Positions 44,261 through 49,350 of a DNA stretch of 49,350 nt are shown here, in pieces. Source of the DNA: Lautropia sp. (GTDB lineage Bacteria; Pseudomonadota; Gammaproteobacteria; Burkholderiales; Burkholderiaceae_E); assembly GCA_030532895.1 (NCBI GenBank), contig JAUNKF010000025.1:1-49350 (forward strand), written 5' to 3'. Each line of letters begins with the position of its first letter. Position 1 is the first letter of the stretch. Below the pieces are notes generated by a model, which did not search any database, was not told the DNA's origin, and was given only the letters and a program-made list of their open reading frames with translations. A program made the position numbers and the translations under genes.

Positions 44261-45934
44261 TCAGAACAAGCCCGTGATCCGTCCTTCGGCATCCACGTCG
44301 ATGTTCTCGGCAGCCGGCTTGCGTGGCAGGCCCGGCATCGTCATCAGATCACCGCAGATCATCACGATGAATTGCGCGCCGGCTGCCAGCCTCACCTCGC
44401 GTACCGTCACCGTATGACCACTGGGCGCGCCCTTGAGGGTGGGATCGGTCGAAAAACTGTTCTGGGTTTTCGCCACACAAATGGGGTAATGCCCAAAACC
44501 GGCGGTCTGCCACGCCTCGATCTGCTGCCTTACTTTGGCGGGTGCCGTGATGTCGGCCGCACCGTAGATTTTTTGGGCCACTGCCTTGAGCTTGTCCCAC
44601 AGAGGCATCTGATCATCATAAACATACTGCGCTGACGGCCGCGCCTCATCGGCCAGGCGCACCACTTCATGCGCCAGATCGACGGCGCCCTCGCCCCCCT
44701 TGGCCCAGTGCTCGCTCAACACCACATTGACGCCCAATGCCTGCATCCGGTCACGGATCAAGGCAATTTCGGCCTCGGTATCTGCCGTGAAACGGTTGAT
44801 GCCCACCACCACCGGCAACCCGAAATGCTCTCGCATGTTCTTCACATGGCGTTCAAGGTTCACCAGCCCGTCGGCCAGTGCCGTGAGGTTCTCTGACGCC
44901 AGCTCGGGCACCGGCACGCCGCCATGAAACTTCAGCGCACGCACAGTGGCCACCACCACGCACACACTCGGCCATAACCCGCTCTTGCGACACTTGATGT
45001 CGAGAAATTTTTCCGCCCCCAGATCAGCCCCGAAACCCGCCTCCGTCACCACGTAATCGGCGAGCTTCATCGCCGCCTGCGTGGCAATCACCGAATTGCA
45101 GCCATGCGCAATGTTCGCAAACGGCCCGCCATGCACCAGGGCCGGGTTGTTTTCCAGCGTCTGCACGAGGTTCGGCTTGATCGCATCCTTCAGCAGGGCT
45201 GTCATGGCGCCATGTACCTTCAGCTGCCGCGCCGTGAGCGGCTTGCCCTGCCAATCGACCCCGAACACGATATCCCCCAGCCGCTCACGCAGTTCCGCCA
45301 GCGAGGTGGCCAGACAGAAGATCGCCATCACCTCGGAGGCCACGACGATGTCGAATCCGTCTTCCCTGGCCTGACCGTTGACCGGCCCGCCCAGCCCCAC
45401 GACGACCTGGCGCAACGCCCGATCATTCATGTCCACCACGCGCTTCCAGCTGACACGGCTCGGGTCGATGCCCAGCGCATTGCCCTGATGGATGTGGTTG
45501 TCAATGGCCGCCGAGAGCAGGTTGTGCGCCAGCCCGATCGCCGCGAAGTCCCCGGTGAAATGCAGGTTGATGTCTTCCATCGGCACCACCTGGGCGTAGC
45601 CGCCACCAGCCGCACCGCCCTTCAGGCCGAACACCGGCCCCATCGAGGGTTCACGCAGGCAGATCATGGCCCGCTTGCCAATACGGTTCAGCGCATCGCC
45701 CAGGCCCACCACGGTCGTCGTCTTGCCTTCGCCCGCCGGCGTGGGGCTGATGGCCGTGACCAGGATCAGGCGTGCATCCGGCCGTGGCGGCAGACTCTCC
45801 AGATAATCGAGCGACACCTTGGCCTTGTAGTGGCCATACGGCTCCAGCGCCTCATCCGTGATGCCGGCCTTCTCGGCGATTTGGCCAATACGCTGCAAAC
45901 TTGCCTGCTGGGCAATCTCGATATCGGTGGGCAT
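44261..45934 (-). CDS. fhs: Formate-tetrahydrofolate ligase
   Basis: 557 residues, the standard length. It makes 10-formyl-THF from formate, THF and ATP in the cytosol. Landmarks: ATP loop TPAGEGKTT (65-73), [38 protein letters not shown] split across 98-135, NNHIHQGN-type segment, [37 protein letters not shown] and [19 protein letters not shown] at 45934 has GAGGAG 5 bases upstream. An earlier in-frame ATG (46018) lacks any ribosome site and adds a non-family leader. With FolD it links formate to one-carbon metabolism. Confidence 0.97.
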   Translation of the reverse strand: MPTDIEIAQQASLQRIGQIAEKAGITDEALEPYGHYKAKVSLDYLESLPPRPDARLILVTAISPTPAGEGKTTTVVGLGDALNRIGKRAMICLREPSMGPVFGLKGGAAGGGYAQVVPMEDINLHFTGDFAAIGLAHNLLSAAIDNHIHQGNALGIDPSRVSWKRVVDMNDRALRQVVVGLGGPVNGQAREDGFDIVVASEVMAIFCLATSLAELRERLGDIVFGVDWQGKPLTARQLKVHGAMTALLKDAIKPNLVQTLENNPALVHGGPFANIAHGCNSVIATQAAMKLADYVVTEAGFGADLGAEKFLDIKCRKSGLWPSVCVVVATVRALKFHGGVPVPELASENLTALADGLVNLERHVKNMREHFGLPVVVGINRFTADTEAEIALIRDRMQALGVNVVLSEHWAKGGEGAVDLAHEVVRLADEARPSAQYVYDDQMPLWDKLKAVAQKIYGAADITAPAKVRQQIEAWQTAGFGHYPICVAKTQNSFSTDPTLKGAPSGHTVTVREVRLAAGAQFIVMICGDLMTMPGLPRKPAAENIDVDAEGRITGLF

Positions 45935-46077
45935 GATGACTCCTCGAACAAAGGCGATCGCAGGCTCAGGGCTGATGAGACCTGAGCCACAGGCAGCCAG
46001 CATACCACCGCCCGCCAACCGTCCCCCGCTTCAGCACGTGTCGATGCACACACGATGAAGCGATCAAGGGAACAGGC

Positions 46078-46515
46078 TCACCCTTGCGCGGACGCCACAT
46101 CCACCATCCAGTTGATGCCAAAGCGGTCGGTCAGCTGCCCAAACCCCTCGGAAAAGAAGCTTGGGCCATAGGGCATGTGCACTGTCCCGCCTTCGGCCAA
46201 TGCCGTGAAGACGCGTTCGCCCTCGGCCACGGTCTTGGCCGTGAAGGCAACGCTGAAGCCCTGCGGCTTCTGGTAGCCCTCCTCGCCACAAAAACCGGCC
46301 AGCACGTCGGAGGCCATCAACTGTCCGCCGCCATGCACCAGGCAAACGTGCATCACCTTCTGCTGGTCGGCCTCGGACAGCGCCGCCGTCCCTTCTTCGG
46401 GCGGCATGTCGGCAAAACGGTACAGATCAACCAGCTCACCACCCAGCGCCTGGGCATAGAAGTTCATGGCCTCGGCACAATGGCCGTCGAATATCAGATA
46501 AGGGGTAAAACTCAT
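46078..46515 (-). CDS. VOC family protein (PhnB/YjdN-like)
   Basis: A 145-residue soluble protein. It has the PhnB-type glyoxalase-fold pattern: TPYLIFDGHCAEAMNFYAQALGGEL, a variable loop, VMHVCLVHGGGQLMASD, GFSVAFTA, then GTVHMPYGPSFFSEGFGQLTDRFGINWMVDVA. Such proteins bind a small ligand as dimers; E. coli YjdN has no settled function. GGAG lies 8-9 bases before the ATG. It follows fhs in the other direction of reading (its end is 143 bases from the fhs start). Confidence 0.88.
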   Translation of the reverse strand: MSFTPYLIFDGHCAEAMNFYAQALGGELVDLYRFADMPPEEGTAALSEADQQKVMHVCLVHGGGQLMASDVLAGFCGEEGYQKPQGFSVAFTAKTVAEGERVFTALAEGGTVHMPYGPSFFSEGFGQLTDRFGINWMVDVASAQG

Positions 46516-46781
46516 CGTAGTGCTCCTTGCTCGTTGAAAGGCTCAAGCCTACGCGAGCGCCGGCCCCGGCATTTGTCACGGATTGCAGGGGGATGTGGTA
46601 CGTGTCATGGACACACACCTGCTGGGCTGGTGCTGGGCCAAGGCTGGCTTCCCAAACACGCGCAGACGGGCCTTGCCACGCTTGCAAGGCATCAGGCAGG
46701 CATGACCCGTGTGGCACGCGGGTGGCTCGACGGTTCTTGGTGCCAGCGCGGAGATGAATACCGGCGTGAGACGCGCTGCGC
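46516..46781. other. Intergenic region VOC gene / AraC regulator
   Basis: 266 bases without a gene. It holds ACGTGTCATGGACAC near 46603-46617, a degenerate relative of the intergenic GTGTCATGC family, and no confident promoter or terminator. Confidence 0.4.
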
Positions 46782-47567
46782 TCAGCGCCCGCGCTTGCGC
46801 AGATACTCGAACAGCAGCCGGGGCATGTTGACGGTGATGGGTGGGTCACTGGGCAGCAACGGTCGCAGACACAGATCCACGCTTTGCGGCTTCTGCAGAG
46901 GGAAACGAATCGACGTTGACACCATGCCACGTGGACAGTGATCGAGGCGAAAATAGTCCAGCGGATTACGGCTAGGGGCGATTTCACACCCCAGGAGGTG
47001 GTATTCGCCGTCGGGCACGGCATTGATGACGAAAGCACGTTGACCGAACATCGCGGCCCCCACCACGGGCACGCCGCGCGGGATCGGCTCATGAAAGAGG
47101 CCGGCAAACACCACATGACGCGGGCTTGTGCTGCCTTCGACGCGCACCGTCAGCGCATGCGGCTGCGGATGCAGGCGGGGATCGAAGCTGTGGTGCATCA
47201 GCACGCGCGCGAGCGGATCGGCCAGCTGCTCGCTCATCGTCTGGCCCAGTGTGCCGGCCTGCGCCCGAAATTCACGTGGGGTCTGGCCCGTGTGCAGCCG
47301 AAAACGATGGCTGTAGGTGGCAGCGCTGGCATGGCCGGCTTCAAGCTGCGAGCGGATGACGGGCTCCCCCGCCACCAGGGGACCGATGCCCTGCTCGATC
47401 TTCAGCGCCGCGATGTAATCGCGCAGCGACAGCCCCGTGTTTTGCCGAAACCAGCGGCTGAGCACGAATCGGCTGAGGCCGAAATGCGCTGCCAGCTGCG
47501 CCGGGGTCGGATTGTTGTACAGCTCGGCTCGAATGTACGCGGTGAGGGCATCCAGCGTGATGGGCAT
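46782..47567 (-). CDS. AraC-family regulator with N-terminal DNA-binding domain
   Basis: 261 residues. Unlike most AraC proteins the double helix-turn-helix is at the N-terminus (PTPAQLAAHFGLSRFVLSRWFRQNTGLSLRDYIAALKIEQG, 21-60 in two blocks; SAATYSHRFRLHTGQTPREFR, 81-101). A roughly 150-residue C-terminal part resembles a GyrI/effector-binding type fold only loosely and may sense a small molecule. It ends 266 bases upstream of the VOC gene, which is a plausible target. A hairpin terminator lies just upstream of its start. Confidence 0.85.
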   Translation of the reverse strand: MPITLDALTAYIRAELYNNPTPAQLAAHFGLSRFVLSRWFRQNTGLSLRDYIAALKIEQGIGPLVAGEPVIRSQLEAGHASAATYSHRFRLHTGQTPREFRAQAGTLGQTMSEQLADPLARVLMHHSFDPRLHPQPHALTVRVEGSTSPRHVVFAGLFHEPIPRGVPVVGAAMFGQRAFVINAVPDGEYHLLGCEIAPSRNPLDYFRLDHCPRGMVSTSIRFPLQKPQSVDLCLRPLLPSDPPITVNMPRLLFEYLRKRGR

Positions 47568-47585
47568 GATGTGCGCGCCCCAAAA

Positions 47586-47615
47586 CGAAAAGCCCAGACG
47601 ATGCTGGGCTTTTCG
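47586..47615. terminator. Bidirectional hairpin terminator after tRNA-Ser
   Basis: CGAAAAGCCCAG (47586-47597) and CTGGGCTTTTCG (47604-47615) are perfect 12-bp inverted arms with a 6-nt loop. Both strands end in TTTT. It lies 7 bases past the 3' end of tRNA-Ser on the minus strand and upstream of the AraC gene start. Confidence 0.85.
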
Positions 47616-47621
47616 GATATC

Positions 47622-47714
47622 TGGCGGAGACGGTGGGATTCGAACCCACGGTTCGCTTTTTGAGCAAACACTCCCTTAGCAGGGGAGCACCTTCGGCCTC
47701 TCGGTCACGTCTCC
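47622..47714 (-). tRNA. tRNA-Ser (anticodon GCT)
   Basis: A 93-nt minus-strand tRNA with a long variable arm, typical of serine tRNAs, and encoded CCA. The acceptor strands GGAGACG and CGTCTCC pair perfectly. The anticodon arm CTCCC-CTGCTAA-GGGAG shows GCT, reading AGC and AGU. The T-arm carries GGTTCGAATCC. Confidence 0.97.
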
Positions 47715-47727
47715 GGGAAAGCTGTAG

Positions 47728-47733
47728 AGTATA
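47728..47733 (-). promoter_or_regulatory. -10 box of tRNA-Ser promoter
   Basis: TATACT on the minus strand, 13 bases upstream of the tRNA 5' end. The expected -35 region has no good match, so only the -10 is called. It lies in the 340-base gap 47715-48054, whose other feature is the hairpin near the lysC end. Confidence 0.5.
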
Positions 47734-47996
47734 CCAGCCATTCAAACTTTGTGGGGGCTGTGTGGGAAATTTCCTTGTCTTTCCAACACGCCGACCGTGT
47801 GCGAGCCAGACACGGATTCGTTTCCTTCTCCGCCAAAACCCCAGCGGCAGAGTCAGCCCGCATTGTACCTCTTTTCGTTCAGCCCAGCGGCCCGGCCAAC
47901 GCCGGAAAGAACGCAGGGAGAACGCCGTGGGAGCGTCACTTCAAAGGTCTCAACAGATCCGCCGCCTGTGCGTTTCACCACCGCCCTGCTTGCAAC

Positions 47997-48021
47997 CATC
48001 CTGCCCATGGGGGGCAGGATG
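47997..48021. terminator. Hairpin downstream of lysC
   Basis: CATCCTGCCC (47997-48006) and GGGCAGGATG (48012-48021) form a perfect 10-bp stem with a 5-nt loop, 33 bases past the lysC stop. There is no T-tract, so it may stabilise the 3' end or work as a weak terminator. Confidence 0.5.
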
Positions 48022-48054
48022 CACAACTCAGCGCCAGCAGCGGCGATGCAGCAG

Positions 48055-49338
48055 TCAGAGCGTATCCTTCGACACCTCCACCGGCTCGGAATCCAGCTCG
48101 AAAGCCTTGTGCAGCGAGCGCACGGCCAGTTCGAGGTACTTGTCCTCGATGATGACGGAGGTCTTGATCTCGCTCGTGGAAATCATCCGGATGTTGATGC
48201 CATCCTTGGCCAGCGCCTCGAACATGCGGGCGGCGATGCCGGCGTGGCTCTTCATGCCGAGGCCGACGATCGAGACCTTGGCGATGCGCGGGTCGCCCAC
48301 CAGCTCGCCACCGCCCATCTCACGCACCACCTCTTCTTCGAGCACCTTCATCACGCGCTGGAAGTCGTTCTGGCTCACGGTGAAGGAAAAGTCGGTATAG
48401 CCCTCGACGCTCTGGTTCTGGACGATCATGTCCACGTCGATGTTGGCACGGGCCACGGGGCCGAGGATGCGTGAGGCAATGCCCGGCACATCAGGCACCT
48501 TCGTCAAGGTCACGCGCGCCTCATCACGCTGAAAGGCGATTCCAGAAATAACGGCTTGCTCCATCACGCTATCCAATTCTTCTTCAAAGGTGATCAGGGT
48601 TCCCGAGTTCATTTCATCTTCGACCGGGATGTCGGGCGGTGTCAGACTCGACAGCACACGGGTCTTGACCTGGTACTTGCCGGCAAATTCGACCGAGCGC
48701 GTCTGCAGCACCTTGCTGCCGAGGCTGGCCATTTCGAGCATTTCTTCCACCGTCACGCGCGCGAGACGGCGAGCTTCGGGCACGATGCGCGGGTCGGTGG
48801 TGTAGACGCCATCGACATCGGTGTAGATCAGACACTCATCGCCCTTCAACGCGGCACAAACGGCCACGGCCGAGGTATCGGAGCCACCACGGCCCAGCGT
48901 GGTGATGTGCCCGTCTTCATCGATGCCCTGAAAGCCGGTGATGATGACGACCTTGCCGGCGGCCAGCTCGGCTCTGACGCGCTTGTCGTCGATCGACTTG
49001 ATGCGGGCCTTGGTGTAGGCCGAATCGGTGATGATGGGCACCTGCCAGCCCGTGAAGCTGATGGCCTCGACCCCTTCCATCTTCAGGGCCATGGCCAGCA
49101 GCGCCACCGACGCCTGCTCGCCGGTGGAGGCCAGCATGTCAAGCTCCCGTGCGTCCGGTTCCGGCTGGATGGCCTTGGCCAGATCGATGAGACGGTTGGT
49201 TTCGCCTGCCATGGCCGAGGGAACCACCACCATCTGGTGCCCGGCGCGATGCCACTTGGCCACGCGCTTGGCCACATTCTGGATGCGTTCGACCGACCCC
49301 ATCGAGGTGCCGCCGTATTTGTGAACGATGAGAGCCAT
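48055..49338 (-). CDS. lysC: Aspartate kinase
   Basis: A 427-residue cytosolic enzyme phosphorylating aspartate, the first step to lysine, threonine, methionine and diaminopimelate. It has the kinase motif KYGGTSMGSVERI (7-19), SAMAGETNRLIDLA, STGEQASVALLAMAL, TTLGRGGSDTSAVA and YTDVDGVYTTDPRIVP. Two ACT domains occupy about 265-427 (VPDVPGIASRILGPVA; IVGLGMKSHAGIAARMFEALAKDGINI), so feedback control by lysine and/or threonine is expected. The ATG is at 49338 and the gene is complete. Confidence 0.97.
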   Translation of the reverse strand: MALIVHKYGGTSMGSVERIQNVAKRVAKWHRAGHQMVVVPSAMAGETNRLIDLAKAIQPEPDARELDMLASTGEQASVALLAMALKMEGVEAISFTGWQVPIITDSAYTKARIKSIDDKRVRAELAAGKVVIITGFQGIDEDGHITTLGRGGSDTSAVAVCAALKGDECLIYTDVDGVYTTDPRIVPEARRLARVTVEEMLEMASLGSKVLQTRSVEFAGKYQVKTRVLSSLTPPDIPVEDEMNSGTLITFEEELDSVMEQAVISGIAFQRDEARVTLTKVPDVPGIASRILGPVARANIDVDMIVQNQSVEGYTDFSFTVSQNDFQRVMKVLEEEVVREMGGGELVGDPRIAKVSIVGLGMKSHAGIAARMFEALAKDGINIRMISTSEIKTSVIIEDKYLELAVRSLHKAFELDSEPVEVSKDTL

Positions 49339-49350
49339 TGATAGATCCTT

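Overview
The window is GC-rich, densely coded DNA and reads as the chromosome of a betaproteobacterium, most likely of the order Burkholderiales. Pointers are the folD / M3 peptidase / DUF4124 trio, the Ser/Thr kinase - PP2C - rph - rdgB - hemW operon beside yicC, the CysB-type regulator with a long-form serine acetyltransferase, and lysC next to tRNA-Ser(GCT). No prophage, insertion sequence or CRISPR array was seen. A genus cannot be named from the sequence alone.

Layout. 1-4650: tRNA-Ala(GGC), folD, an M3 oligopeptidase and a DUF4124/glutaredoxin-like exported protein. 4900-14250: sulfur assimilation (cysB, cysA, serine acetyltransferase, then sbp-cysT-cysW), interrupted by a KefC-like antiporter and an AEC-family transporter. 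14400-19700: a TerC membrane protein, NnrS, a YbjQ-family protein and a FecA-type TonB receptor. 20000-24200: metNI (without metQ), a small DUF4124 protein and glnA. 24200-29920: an operon hemW-rdgB-rph-PP2C-kinase running leftward, with yicC divergent from it.

30096-33712 is the main accessory island. It holds two consecutive gene pairs, each an ABC-type AAA ATPase followed by a small DUF4276 TOPRIM-like protein. All four are packed as one operon with overlapping or nearly touching reading frames, and a decayed, internally deleted pirin gene lies just beyond. The pattern (SMC/OLD-like ATPase plus TOPRIM-fold partner, in tandem) resembles anti-phage systems and is the best candidate for an undescribed system here.

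34277-43000: adhP; a SmtB-like zinc regulator with a perfect 10-6-10 operator followed by a duplicated His-rich metal-binding protein; and a six-gene leftward operon joining an NrtABC-type ABC importer to a rubredoxin-FAD reductase fusion, an acyl-CoA-dehydrogenase-fold flavoprotein and a one-cysteine OsmC protein. The substrate is unknown. 43490-49338: a solitary FdtA/QdtA-like cupin, fhs, a VOC protein, an AraC regulator, tRNA-Ser(GCT) and lysC.

A dispersed intergenic repeat (consensus near GCGTGTCATGCACGGGTTCG) recurs in at least five places, twice as foldback pairs and once as inverted ends of a 349-bp segment. It is not explained by any gene and seems to be a REP/MITE-like family of this genome.
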